Counted from the stretch's first letter, positions 32,950 to 43,810 are shown. The stretch: DNA of 64,000 bases from Aspidapion aeneum (GCA_963576565.1 OY755045.1:7623477-7687476); one strand, 5' to 3'. The notes: a model not told the origin generated them from the sequence alone. Numbers and translations: made by a program.

Positions 32950-33420
32950 TACTAAAAACGGAAATTTTTTCAAATAATTTTTTTTAATGTATTCCTTTTT
33001 TTCTAATCACAATTTTTTCGAAAAATATTTTGGTAGAACTCAACATTTTTCTCAAAAAACAATTTTTTCAAAAACGCTTTTTTTGAAAAAAAAATTTGAC
33101 ATTTTTGTCCGAAAAAAGTAAAATTTCCATTAAAAAAAATTGCTTTTCAAAAAAGTTGCTTTTTCCAAAAAATTTCTTGTCAAAAAATTTTTCACTTAAA
33201 ACTACGTTTTTAAAAAAATATTGATTTTTACAATCGAATTTTAAAAAAAAATGTTTTTGAAAAAAAATTCCGCAACCCCAAAAAACTATTTTAAATGAAG
33301 TTATGCATATTTTTTTTAAAAAGAGCATTTTTTTATTCTTTTAAAGTTAATAGTTAAAAATTTAAATATTAAAATCATTGTTATCATGTAGTTAGCAAAT
33401 CTTGATTTAAAAAAAAAATC
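32950..33420. repeat. Degenerate TTTTTCAAAAA-rich array
   Basis: Alternating A and T runs around 'tcgaa' / 'tcaaa' for about 450 bp, like 23601-24130. The 86-codon reverse frame here is composition-driven. Confidence 0.6.
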
Positions 33421-33920
33421 AAATAAAAAAACTTCAATTTTTTGCGTTTTCAAACAAGAGTACGATATTAGCAAAAACGTTAAATCATACACAAGTGTAC
33501 TTAATGCCTTAAAGCTAACAAGCCGGTCTATCTGTTTTTCTTAATTATAACTTTTGCAAAACATGCATATTACCAGATAAAACAACTATTAATTAAGACA
33601 TTAAAGCAAGCAGAGTACTTATTATTATATATTTACCACTTTTGTTAAATTAACGCAAATTTAAGAGCAATGTCCAAACTAATTCATATATTTTAGTAGG
33701 TATCTATCTTTAAAATTAAGAAAAATTTAAATTTTTATGTTTAGAAATTTAACAAAGGTTGAAAATTCAAAATATGGCCTTCCTATGGATCTAAAATAGT
33801 AAAGAAATAACCAATATGGTACTGTTGGAATAAACCTCACAATTTCACCGCAAAAATTTTTCAAAAATTAAGTAATTTTTCTTAATTACTATGACCTATT
33901 ATTTTATCTATAGGTTTCAC
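33421..33920. other. Unassigned AT-rich stretch
   Basis: No gene seen. Confidence 0.5.
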
Positions 33921-34270
33921 CTATTTTTTCATTCTTTTTGATTTACCTTGTATCTTTTAGTTAGTTTGTTCTACCTTGTGTCAGGCAAGCCACGCTGAGG
34001 AAGGAAATGCCTTTTTCCGAAACACCGGTGTCCGTGGTTGACTATACCCCTGTGAAGTTGCTTTTTATACTTTGTTAACTCATTGTTTTGGGTTCCAAAC
34101 CGACACCGTGGATAGCATGGTCTGATTGAACCGTGAGGAAATGTCTTTCTTCCTTATAGACCGGTGGATGTTTTCGTCCCGCCATGGACCCAGTTTCCTT
34201 GGTTCGCTGTCGTTTCACTCGTAGAATAAAAAATAGGTTTTCAATCTATTTTTTTATTCTTTTTGATTTA
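33921..34270. mobile_element. Candidate 300-bp retroposon flanked by a 25-bp direct repeat
   Basis: 33921-33945 and 34246-34270 match at 24 of 25 positions (ctattttttcattctttt plus tgattta). The insert is more GC-rich than its surroundings ('gcaagccacgctgaggaagg', 'ccgaaacaccggtgtccg') and ends in an A-rich 'gaataaaaaatagg'. It could be a LINE 3'-UTR fragment or a SINE. Confidence 0.5.
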
Positions 34271-35097
34271 TTTTATCTATAAGCCTACGAAATCTTGTAC
34301 ATATATCTTGGAAATATGGGGTTTTATAGAGATTTTTCTAAAACGCTGCAGAGACATCAACAGTCGCATAGACGTGAAACCCAACTTAATATATTTTGCT
34401 TTTAAAATTTTGATTTTAAATATATTTTATTTTCTTAAAAACATGCAGATATCAATGAACGCCTGGAAGAGATACCTAACAAAATTTATATACTAAATAT
34501 GTAAATCTTCCATAAAATTATGTTCACATTCATCTCTTACACAAATAATTGATATTAACCAAAAAAATTGTAAATTTATGGATTTATGACAAAAAAATAT
34601 GTGAATTTCACAATCTATGAATTTTATTTTTACATGAATTATTTATATTCACAGAAAACTTGTGATTTTACAAAAACGAACGTTTTTGGCACACATTCCA
34701 GCGAAAAATAAGTAAAGAATAATTTTTTTGGATATAATAAACAAAAATGCCTGAAAATAACGTCATTGCACAACCATAAAAATTCTATTATACCTACTAA
34801 TGTTTTTTTAGATACTATTGTCCCAATAAAAAATTATTAAATACCTATTAACTTGAAAACTTAAAACATTGCTCTTAATAGCCTTACTGTGAATTTCTCT
34901 AAATTCGAATTTAAACTGTTTTTCGTGCTCTCGAAGTTTTTTGGTTCTATAATTCGCGAATATGCTTAGTAACATTTAACTCATTTAACCTTAAATAACG
35001 GTATATCTATCTGGTCCATAGAGGTATGCCAAATTCAGCTACAACGAATGGTGTTTTACATATGTATTTCCTTCTTATTTTTGTTCAAATAAACTTT
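34271..35097. other. Unassigned AT-rich stretch
   Basis: No gene seen; 'gtgaatttcacaatctatg'-type short repeats around 34590-34670. Confidence 0.5.
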
Positions 35098-35740
35098 TAT
35101 TATTTTCGTACTACTACTATCTCGGTTTAGAACGTTCTTCTACGTTCTCCGACGCCTATTCTCCACCTCCTTCGATCCTGAGAATCATCTTCCGTCAGGT
35201 TTTTTTGACTCATTGATCTTTGGATTGACTGTTGCCATTTCAGTTTAGAACGCCCTCTTTTTCTGCGCCCTATTGGTTGCCATTCTAGGACCTGCTTTGG
35301 TAATCTTTCGTCGCTCATCCGTTGTACATGGCCGTACCATATCAGTTGTCTTTTAGTGATATCATCCGTTATGTTTCCCTCGATTCCCATTCTTTCTTTT
35401 ATGATCTCATTTCTTATATGATCTGTTCTAGATATTCTCATTGATCTTCTTATTGCATCCATTTCGACACTCCATTTTTTCTTTGTATTTTTTTGTTACG
35501 CGACAAGTCTTTATTCCATACAACAGCGTGTTTTTCACCATTGTTTCATATAAGTTTACTTTTTACATTCTTTTTTATCTCTCTGCTCCATAAAATACTG
35601 TTAAGACAACCAATAACTTTTTTTGCTTTTACCATTTTTTATTTCAGTACTTTACAGTCTGTTCTTGTCTTATCAAATATGACACTCAAGTATACATACT
35701 CATTGCATGGAAATATTGTTATTATTTTCGTACCTCTCTG
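35098..35740 (-). pseudogene. LINE-A 3' end
   Basis: The reverse frame 35462-35127 is the cleanest LINE-A C terminus in the window: MDAIRRSMRISRTDHIRNEI, RQLIWYGHVQRMSDERLPKQ, VLEWQPIGRRKRG, ending RRRWRIGVGERRRTF. Upstream coding (35463-35740) is broken. The 3' end abuts a (TAG)n-like tail near 35110. It provides the empty-site reference for the MITE at 1571. Confidence 0.85.
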
Positions 35741-35834
35741 AAGGTATTTGCTTCTGTAAAAAGAAAACAACAAGGCTTTTTCCTCTCCATGGTATGAATA
35801 TGCGTGTGAAACAAGCACCTTTCTTTTTTTTTTT

Positions 35835-36487
35835 TTTAATTTGTCAAACACACTGTGTTTATTATATTACAATCTAGTCAGTAAGACTAATTAGCGATTT
35901 TGTTTTAACTTAATTTACTAGAAAGTCAGATTTAAACTTAGGGTTCACTCCACAGTTCTCCCCGCTTTGTTTGGTCTGTAAGTCACAATTGTGTTGTGTT
36001 TATAGCATTATTTTGTTTTATGTAATTCACTTAGTTTACTAGCTCAAACGGCTTTACTCTTTTTAGTCTTCGAACTAGCATAGTATTGTCTAGGAGACGA
36101 ATTGCTTCCACATTCACATGCCGATGGAGTCTATCTTCATGGCTTTTTGCGTACTTTTTATAGTCTCTGCTACAGTTTCAATTTTTAGATCTCGATGAAG
36201 GTCACTATTTCGAACGTACCAAGTTGCATTCACAATGTTTCTTAATATTTTATTTTGAAATCTCTGTAAAACTAGAATGTTACTCTGTTTAGCACAACCC
36301 CATAGTTGAATACCATATGTCCATACTGGTTTCAGTATTTATCTGTAAAGCAGTAACTTATTATGAATTGTTAAATTGGACTTCCTTCCAATTAGCCAGT
36401 TCATTTTTCTATACCTTATCTCAAGTTCTTCTTTTTTTTTCTTAACATGTGCTTTCCAGCGCAATTTGGCATCAAGTGTCATACCTA
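35835..36487 (-). pseudogene. Jockey-like LINE 3' end
   Basis: DNA-level match to 18766-19356 and 28030-28970 in reverse: the 3' UTR 'aacacactgtgtttatt' next to a poly(T) at about 35826-35838, then the NAPWYVRNSDLHRDL-coding block with single-base shifts, and the GRKSNLTIHN block. Breaks off near 36487 within the KYLGM region. No clear duplication. Confidence 0.8.
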
Positions 36488-36917
36488 AAACAAAAAAGAG
36501 TGCAAATAGAAAAGAAAATGTGGAATGAATTTATTGACCATTATTAGAATATTATTTTACCTACTCATTGTTTTCATTGTATCCCCAGAAATATTATTAC
36601 AAATATATACTTCTAATATAATATATATCTAGATCCATGATCGGATAGTGACCCTTTATACCATATAATTAGGCGCATTGGAAGATTAAGTAATGTTTAT
36701 TTTGCGCCATTCTAGTGCTCTATAGTGCGGCTCAAGAAAACCAGAGCCGACTCTTTTTGTTTGGGCAATCCCATAACTAATTTTATACAGTCGTTAATTC
36801 ACAGATTTTTTTAAAACAAATCTTTTTAAATTGCATCGTTTCAAAACAAAAACTGCTTTCCTATGTATAAAAGCAATAACCGCTTCAAAAGAAGATTATT
36901 TTTTTCTTAGGATATTG
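36488..36917. other. Unassigned stretch
   Basis: No gene seen. Confidence 0.5.
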
Positions 36918-36960
36918 TATTTACCGAGGGGTCATCGGCACCCTAAAATTTTGTACAGCG

Positions 36961-37250
36961 TCCAACAGGACTTGGGTCCTGTCGTGTACTGTTGGGTCCT
37001 GTTGAGTACTGTTGGGTCCTGTTGGGTCCTGTTGGGTCCTGTCGTGTACTGTCGAGTACTGTTGGGTCCTGTCGAGTACTGTTGTGTCCTGTTGAGTACT
37101 GTTGGGTCTTGTTGGGTCCTGTCGTGTACTGTCGAGTACTGTTGGGTCCTGTCGAGTACTGTTGGGCCCTGTTGGGTCCTGTTGGGTCCTGTCGTGTACT
37201 GTCGAGTACTGTTGGGTCCTGTCGAGTACTGTTAAGTACTGTCGTGTTCT
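36961..37250. repeat. 10-bp minisatellite, array 1
   Basis: About 29 head-to-tail units of CTGT(T/C)G(G/A/T)GT(C/A). Variants alternate irregularly, so arrays probably change by slippage or unequal exchange. Because 10 is not a multiple of 3, all frames cycle through a 10-residue repeat, which creates spurious open frames on both strands. Confidence 0.95.
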
Positions 37251-37533
37251 ATATGGAAAAAATTATAAAATTTTAATAATTAGAGACATAAAAAGGTCGT
37301 TTTGGTGCAAAAGCAGTGCCGGTCTGTGGGGTGCAAAGCTGGAGGAGCGAAAATCGACTTGAAGGTGGAAATTATGATTTTATTTAAACTATATTGAGTA
37401 ATTACACTATTAAGATCTGGTAAGGACCTACCCAGTTTTTAACTTTTTTTTTATCTTTCAAAAACTGTTTTTTTTTCATAATATTACTGAAGAGTCGGGA
37501 TGCAGTTCTAAATAAATTTGAGTGTATGTATGG

Positions 37534-37602
37534 ATAGTTTAAGGTGTTGCACGCTCGACTGAAGATCCAAAGGTCATGAGTTCGATTCTCACAAAAACTT
37601 TT
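37534..37602 (+). tRNA. tRNA-Phe-like sequence (probable pseudogene)
   Basis: 'gactgaagatcc' with 'aaaggtc' and the B-box-like 'gagttcgattctc' match the anticodon arm (GAA loop) and T arm of tRNA-Phe. The A-box side ('tagtttaaggtg') is weaker and a 7-bp acceptor stem is not obvious. A pol III-type pseudogene or SINE head is more likely than a working tRNA. Confidence 0.45.
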
Positions 37603-37917
37603 TTTTTCAAACAACTTTAAATTAAAATTTGCTAATGACTAATTAATATAAATTTAGAAGAAACGAGGCAAAATCGTAAAACTGTCTCTGCGGGAATTTC
37701 AAAATGAGAATATTAGATAAAAGGCGAAATTTTTAAAATTAAAACTTTCCTGTCCTCGTTTTGGGAGGTTGAAATCGTTGTTAAACCAAACCGAAACCAA
37801 ACCTAACCTTGGTCAATTGATCGGAAACCTATCCTAACCTATTTGAAATCGTTTGCTTTTCAAGCGCTAATCTTTAATCGGTTCCAATACTCTAAAATTA
37901 AAATGGAGTGGATAGCA

Positions 37918-37985
37918 AGTGCTAGGTGTGGGCCTCGAACCCATGACCTGCGGATCTTGAGTCAAACACTCCACACTTTATGCTA
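37918..37985 (-). tRNA. Inverted tRNA-like partner
   Basis: On the reverse strand: 'gactcaagatccgcaggtc' then 'gggttcgaggccc', a good B box with a 3-4 bp T stem. The anticodon position reads CAA where the partner has GAA. It is the mirror image of 37534-37602 within the same foldback. Confidence 0.45.
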
Positions 37986-38404
37986 TCTATAAGCTAATAT
38001 AGAATATCTTTTTGAACTACATCTCGATTGCGTCAGTAATATTTTTAAAAAATCCAATCTGGAATATAAAAACAAATAAAAATCTGGGTAGGTCCTTACA
38101 AGATCTAAACTTAAGCATAGACTAATAGTGCAATTACCGAGGGTATTGTAAAATATTTTTGCGTATTTTTGTCTTCTTTGCACTTCTTTGTGTCCCTAAA
38201 AAATACTTTGAATACCGAGTTGAATATACTTTATCGAGTATTTTGGGAGGGAATTGATCTCTCTTGGTCCCTCTTTTATTGAACTTTTATCAAAAATAAA
38301 TTTTTATTGGTATGGACAAAAAAAGTCCGTTTATTTTTATATCTTTATAGCATCAAAAAAGTTTTTATGACCTCGTTACGCCTCGTTATGACCAAAATAA
38401 TTCA

Positions 38405-38800
38405 GTCCTGTTGGGTCCTGTCAGGTACTGTCGTGGTCCTGTTGGGTCCTGTTGGGTCCTGTCGAGTACTGTCGTGTACTGTTGGGTCCTGTCGGGTCCT
38501 GTTGAGTACTGTCGTGTACTGTTGGGTCCTGTCGTGTACTGTCGAATACTGTTGGGTCCTGTTGGGTACTGTTGGGTCCTGTCGAGTACTGTTGAGTACT
38601 GTTGGGTCCTGTTGAGTACTGTCGTGTCCTGTTGGGTCCTGTCGTGTACTGTCGAGTACTGTTGGGTCCTGTTGGCTACTGTTGGGTCCTGTCGGGTCCT
38701 GTCGAGTACTGTTGAGTACTGTTGGGTCATGTCGGATCCTGTCGCGTACTGTTGGGTCCTGTCGTGGTACTGTCGGGTCCTGTTGTGAAATTTGTACAGT
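38405..38800. repeat. 10-bp minisatellite, array 2
   Basis: Nearly 40 units of the same 10-bp consensus in the same orientation as array 1, ending 'gaaatttgtacagtactg' before the right inverted repeat. Confidence 0.95.
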
Positions 38801-38894
38801 ACTGTTGAATGCTGATGACCCCTCGGTATTTACTGATGGAAAACCATCTTTCATTATACTTAAAATACATTTTACTGTTAACTGTCAACACATA

Positions 38895-39520
38895 TTAGGT
38901 CTTGGACCCCCGTGAGGTTAAGCTTTCAAGCTACCCACGGAAAAATATGAGAGAAACAAAAACTCCTTTTTCCCCGATTAGGCTTGTTTGATTTTTAAAT
39001 TCGCGGGTACTAAATTTCACGTTTGTTAGTATTATTTGGCTTAAAAATTCAGTTGATTGACGCTCACGTGTCTGATGGCGGGTAAAAACGCAATCAACGT
39101 TGATCTGACCTGAAAGGTAGAAGAGCTCTCATAGGTCACGAATGGTTTGTTTTATTTTATTTGTAATCGATATTTTCATTGATCGATATGTATGTATGTT
39201 CTAGTTTCTCTCGTAACTCGGTAGATGGCACTTCTTGCGATAGTTTTCTCACTATTTATAAAGGATTAGAGACAAAACCGCCTAATTAAGTTCGCAAGGG
39301 TGTCACATTGACCAAGCAGTATTCTGATGAGTCCCATAAGGCCGAAACAGGTAAATGTCAACACTTATTAGGTGTCCATTAGATCTTGGACCCCCGTCAG
39401 GTTAAGCTTTCAAGATACCCACGAAAAAATATGAGAGAAACAAAAACTCCTTTTTACCCGATTAGCCACGAAACTTGTTTGCTTTTTAAATTCACGGGTA
39501 GGTACTAAATTTCATGTTTG
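38895..39520. repeat. ~140-bp direct repeat pair
   Basis: 38895-39035 and 39383-39520 share 'cttggacccccgt.aggtta', 'agctttcaag' and 'aaaatatgagagaaacaaaa' with about 90% identity. The 345-bp spacer is unrelated. This could be a tandem duplication or two copies of one repeat. Confidence 0.75.
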
Positions 39521-40306
39521 ATACTTATTAAATTGATTATTTATTATTCTGGGATGTCATTGACCAATAGCTAGTATATAACATATATATGATGCAAACA
39601 TGAGGGCCTTGGGGTCTTTAAGCAAAAAAGAGCTGATTGGTTGCTTTCAAAGTCATATGCATATTTTTTCCATATAGTACGTATTATTGCAATACCTACG
39701 GTACCTTACGATACAGAATGCAAACATATTTAAAATAGCAATATCAATGGACACTAAGTCTATCCTTTTTGCGATCCTTAAGATAAAATGTCCTGATTGG
39801 TTATACTTTTACGCATGAATATTATTTAATTCCTGCATTCGTTACGTCAAATCATCGGCGTACACTTGACAAAAACTCTATCTATGTAAAATTGGTATCT
39901 GTGCATTTTTCGTACCTTTATTTCTGAATGTTTGCATCAAACGCCAACCATTGTGTAAATAGGTAACAGGGAGTATTGGAATATTACGTATATGGTATAT
40001 AATAGAAACTCCAAGAACGCAATACCCTAAATGCGTCCCTGAAGGAAGAAGAAGAACCAAAGAGGAAGAATAGTGGGCTGATATTAATTATTATATTGTT
40101 ACTGGCGCGAACTCACGCAAACCGCGGCCAGCTAAATTTATGGAGGTAAAGTTCAGATCGGGTTGAGGTCGGGATAAAAGACCAGAGAAGAAGAAGAACG
40201 AGATCATAGGTTAGACAAGAGTGACAAAACAATGTACTCTCTAAATATACGAGGTTCTATAGATTTTTGTTCTAACTTCGATGCTAAAAATGCGTCAGAT
40301 TTCTTT
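39521..40306. other. Unassigned stretch
   Basis: No gene seen. A purine-rich 'gaagaagaagaaccaaagag' lies near 40045. Confidence 0.5.
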
Positions 40307-40314
40307 GATGGTAC

Positions 40315-40727
40315 CAGCGGCGTAGCGTGCCCGAAAGGGCGGGGGGCCAAAAGCGACGAAGGGCGCTCTTGAAAAGTGAAAAAAAATGTTGCGACCAAAA
40401 ACAAAAAAAAAAGTCATCATGTGTGAGGGGGCGGCCGACAGGTCAAAAGGGCGCCTCTCACATATCTTAAGACCCAAAAAAAAAAAAGGTCATCATATGT
40501 GACGGGGGCGGCCGACAGGTCAAAAGGGCGCCTCTCAAACATCTTGCGACCAAAAAAAAAAGAAAAAAGGTCTTCATGTCGTTAGTTTCCTTTGGCGTCC
40601 AGTCAATTGGCCGTTGTGCCGGCCCGAAATAAAGCTGAGGGCGTTTCGGCCACCAATGGGGCGCCACTACCCTCGAGGCGGGGAGGGCGGCGAACCCTCG
40701 CGCCCCCATCCCCACGCTACGCCGCTG
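40315..40727. mobile_element. hAT-type MITE (CAGCGGCGTAGCG family B), copy 1
   Basis: Ends CAGCGGCGTAGCGTG and CACGCTACGCCGCTG; exact 8-bp duplication gatggtac (40307-40314, 40728-40735). Contains two tandem ~100-bp internal units ('gggcggccgacaggtcaaaa' then 'gggcgcctctca') separated by A-runs, so it may grow internally. GC-rich against an AT-rich background. Confidence 0.92.
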
Positions 40728-40837
40728 GATGGTACTAGACCAGTCAGAGGCATGCAGGGCGTGTGCAGCACGCGGGCGCCCTCTCGAAGGGGCGCTGAAA
40801 TTATCAAAGATCCTACCAATTACATAATAATGTATTA

Positions 40838-41162
40838 CAGTGAAACCTTTCCTTGGGGACACCTCTATTAAGCGGACACTCCCTTTAGGCGGACAAATTT
40901 TTTGAAACCAAGCTTTTCCCTATTTCTTCATTCCTATAACCGGACACTCTAATAACCGGACGCGGACAATTTGAAGAAAATCCTTCTGTAGTGCCATTTT
41001 TTCAACAAGTACCTCTTTTTTAACCCTAATAATTTTTCTAAAACTTTTTCCTGCAGCGTCGTGTTTTTCTAAAAGTAGCTCTATGTTTTTACCCAACTGC
41101 AGCACCACGAAAAGAAGGGTAATATTTTTCGACTGTTGTATGTATGTAAGTAAATATGTTTG
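40838..41162 (-). mobile_element. Pogo/Tigger-like transposon end
   Basis: After TA (40836-40837) comes CAGTGAAACCTTTCCTTGGG, then repeated 'aagcggaca' / 'aaccggacactc' subterminal motifs as in pogo-type elements. A reverse frame in the 40920-41168 stretch (NIELLLEKHDAAGKSFRKII) might be the eroded transposase C terminus; I do not recognise it with confidence. The opposite end is missing. Related to 54711-57843. Confidence 0.65.
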
Positions 41163-41664
41163 TCGCAACTTTTACAAGGAAAAACACTAGGGCCTATACT
41201 CCGTTAGATTAAAAACACTGCACTTGCATCGAAAATATAAATTTTCTTCAACAAGCCGCGATTCGTAAGATGTACAACGAATTAAAAACTTTAAATCAAA
41301 ACTTAAACACTTACCTCAACACCAACATGCACAACACATTAACGACTGCAAAGCAAAACAAACAAACCAACCTCACTTTTAACGAGATCAGCTGTTTATC
41401 TGCCCGCACGTACCTAACCAAAGTATTAGTAACTCCGGTTAGGTGTGGTCTGACTAGCCACAGACACATGTGTTTCGCTCTCGTTAGAGCACATCAGTGT
41501 GACATAAGTCCTTAAGAATGCGTGGCCGGCTACTGAATAAACAGAAAAATATACCCAAAATAGGATATAAACCACAACGCGACGGAGCCTCATAAATCGC
41601 AACTTTTACAAGGAAAAACACTAGGGCCTATACTCCGTTAGATTAAAAACACTGCACTTGCATC
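41163..41664. repeat. Perfect 68-bp direct repeats bracketing 366 bp
   Basis: 41163-41230 and 41597-41664 are identical (from 'tcgcaacttttacaagga' to 'cacttgcatc'). The bracketed DNA has an 81-codon frame with no recognised motif. Identity suggests a recent duplication or a very short LTR-like structure. No TG...CA plus target duplication could be confirmed. Confidence 0.85.
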
Positions 41665-41745
41665 ATTGCATATGTTTGTGTCAAGCTAGAGGCCAAACGG
41701 CTGAACCGATTTTGACAAAAAAGGTGTCGTTAAATTGCTACTGAT

Positions 41746-43150
41746 CAGGGGCGGCTAGTGCATAAGGGCTGCAGAGCTGCAGAACCCCCAAAATGTTCAC
41801 AATATTTGACTATTTTTCAGCCGCTGCTATTTTTCTAATATAATTATTTTATTTCTAAAATTATTGGAATAGCAGTATACTGTCGGTCCGGTGTTAGTAG
41901 TAGTTAGTAGGCCTTTAAATCGCGTACGTGTGTTGAGTATGACGCCGCGCGCCATCGCCGAAGGCCGCATTTCACAGTCGGTCAAATGAAGTTATTATCA
42001 TTGTTGCGCTGCTAAATTGCAACACAACGTAGCTGGGCGGCTAACGAGATCTGTGCTCGGCTAGGAACCCCTTCCTTCGCCCCGCACCGCACCTGCTCAT
42101 GGGTTTAGATAGCGAAATCTAGGCAAAAATAGAGCTGCAAAACTTGCAGTTCCAGTACAATTCCGGGCGGGCGGGCTCAGCGTTACGTGTTTGCGGGCGC
42201 ATTTATTAGATAGTTTAAGTTGTGCTACGTATTTTTACGTAAAACTGCACGTTAAGCGCTCTACGTTATGCTCCAAATTTGAGTTTAAGTTGAATGTTTT
42301 TACGTTACCATAACAAGTCTACTAATAGCAGAGAATATGGAATGCGGCACTGTGTTTTTTTGATGTTATAATTTTGTTTTTTGTCTTTTCAACTACAGTA
42401 GGAATATATTTGCAAAGAATCGTTTGTACTGGAAGCGGAAATTATCGTCTAGGCCTCATTTTTCGATCGGTCAATCAACTATTCTTTGGTAACGTTAATG
42501 TGCCCGCAGACTGCCGTTAGCTAACGTAAATACGTAAGCTCCTAACGTGACCGATATTTATTTACTTAAATTATTAAATGAACTATTACGTATACATATA
42601 CGATTGACAACATAGAAAATCTCGGTATTTATTGGATTCACCGATAATATAATAATTACTTTGTACCGAATACAAAATACACATAACTACTAAGCGCACG
42701 AAGGAAAAGTGCCGTTGATCTGCTCTAACATGCAACGCGAACCGACGACGCGGGGGTCTTCACGGGGGTGCGGGCGGCATCGAGGCTACTTTTTGTATAC
42801 GCGCTGTGCCGAAGGAAGGTTCAGATTTTATGTACTGTAAAAATCTATTGGGACATATCGTCCTCTCTTTCTCTATTTCGTAATTAGAAGGCGACCTAAC
42901 ATCTACCGTGCAAATAAAAGTGAATAATTAGATTCGAACTAACTATATAGCGCATTCGCCATGCACGCAGGTGGTTTGAACACGAATACAAACACATACA
43001 TTACGGGTATTAATTTTTAGTTAATATTCCAGTCTTTAGTGAATTTCGTTTGGGGTAATTACTAATTAAATTAAAGAATGACCAAATTTTAATATTTTTT
43101 TAAGTAAAATTTGGGAGTGCACATGTGCACTTATGGAGAAACCGCCACTG
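41746..43150. mobile_element. hAT-like 1.4-kb non-autonomous element, with nested E4 MITE
   Basis: Left end CAGGGGCGGCTAGTGCATAA and right-end inverse CAGTGGCGGTTTCTCCATAA match imperfectly. The interior is unusually GC-rich (41930-42180), with no transposase motif. A clean 8-bp duplication is not visible. The E4 MITE at 42208-42551 sits inside. Confidence 0.6.
42208..42551 (-). mobile_element. E4 MITE, copy 3, truncated
   Basis: Starts AGATAGTTTAAGTTGTGCTA and follows the inverse of 11243-10900 up to 'cctaacgtgacc', where similarity ends. The last ~90 bp and the second inverted repeat are missing. Confidence 0.8.
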
Positions 43151-43639
43151 GTTCTACTGTACAGGGTGTCCCAAATTGGACACTTTTAGGGGATTTAAGG
43201 TACTTCCAGGGGAGAAAGAGAAAAACTGACCACGCATTGCGAGGCTCAAATTTCAAGAGAAGACTTATAGTGAAAACCGCATTTTGAAATATCGTCTCGT
43301 CTTTGAGCTACGGGGGCTTCTTGAAAAGTCTGCATTTTGGAAGGGGTCTATAACTTCGTTATTAGTGAAAATTTTGATTTAGAGTAAATTGCAATTTTAT
43401 AGACTTTGTCACGAGGAATTCACACGCTAAATTAAATTTTAACTGTCACTTTTAGTTTTTGAGATATGACATAAAGTTGCATTTTTTTTATGGAATGGCG
43501 TATATTTTAATTCATTTTCAAATTCATCATTGAATTCTTTTCAAAATGATATATCATATGTCATAGTTTTATTAAGAGGTTTCGGAGATAATTAAAGTTT
43601 TTTATTTTTGTTTGAAACTCGTAGACAATGATTATGTAG

Positions 43640-43810
43640 AAATAAAATTTCGGACTTCCATTGTCTGTATTTATTTTAAAACACGACGTTTCGGTTAGTA
43701 AGTATCTCTAACCGTTATCAGTTTACACTTGATAACGGTTAGAGATACTTACTAACCGAAACGTCGTGTTTTAAAATAAATACAGACAATGGAAGTCCGA
43801 AATTTTATTT
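43640..43810. repeat. Perfect 81-bp palindrome with 9-bp loop
   Basis: 43640-43720 and 43730-43810 are exact reverse complements around gtttacact. The arms contain 'gacgtttcggttagtaagta' and 'ctctaaccgttatca'. Located in the mariner arm; no coding. Confidence 0.95.

Larger units (their letters stand above)
37391..38140. repeat. Foldback region in the element core
   Basis: 'gtaattacactatt...ggacctacccag' at 37391-37435 matches the inverse of 38080-38140. Inverted similarity continues inward through 'atattactga' to the tRNA-like blocks (37534-37602 and 37918-37985), giving arms of about 210-220 bp around a 320-bp centre. Confidence 0.7.
36924..38826. mobile_element. CCGAGGGG-family element with 10-bp minisatellite arms (1.9 kb)
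   Basis: Ends CCGAGGGGTCATC and GATGACCCCTCGG are perfect inverted repeats, flanked by the 6-bp duplication tattta (36918-36923, 38827-38832). Order: left end with a TTGTACA motif, array 1 (to 37250), unique core, array 2 (from 38405), TTGTACA, right end. Both arrays read in the same direction. The core holds an inverted pair of tRNA-like sequences. No transposase is recognisable. The core may belong to the element or be a later insertion between arrays. Confidence 0.8.

Noticed and set aside
36918..38832. CRISPR-like array
   Set aside because: Units are contiguous 10-mers without spacers, in a eukaryotic transposon setting.
38402..38854. A 150-codon reverse frame and similar frames on both strands at 36.8-38.9 kb rich in TQQDPT or VGSCRVL
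   Set aside because: They are read-through of the 10-bp minisatellite, which stays open in several frames because the unit lacks stops; no non-repeat protein content.
38895..39520. Possible LTR pair
   Set aside because: Repeats are only ~140 bp, ~90% identical, and have no TG...CA ends, primer-binding site or target duplication that I could see.
40467..40862. 131-codon reverse frame in the family B MITE
   Set aside because: GC-rich MITE sequence; related copies do not conserve the frame.
41746..43150. 8-bp duplication for the CAGGGGCGG element
   Set aside because: Left ctactgat and right gttctact do not match at any consistent offset.
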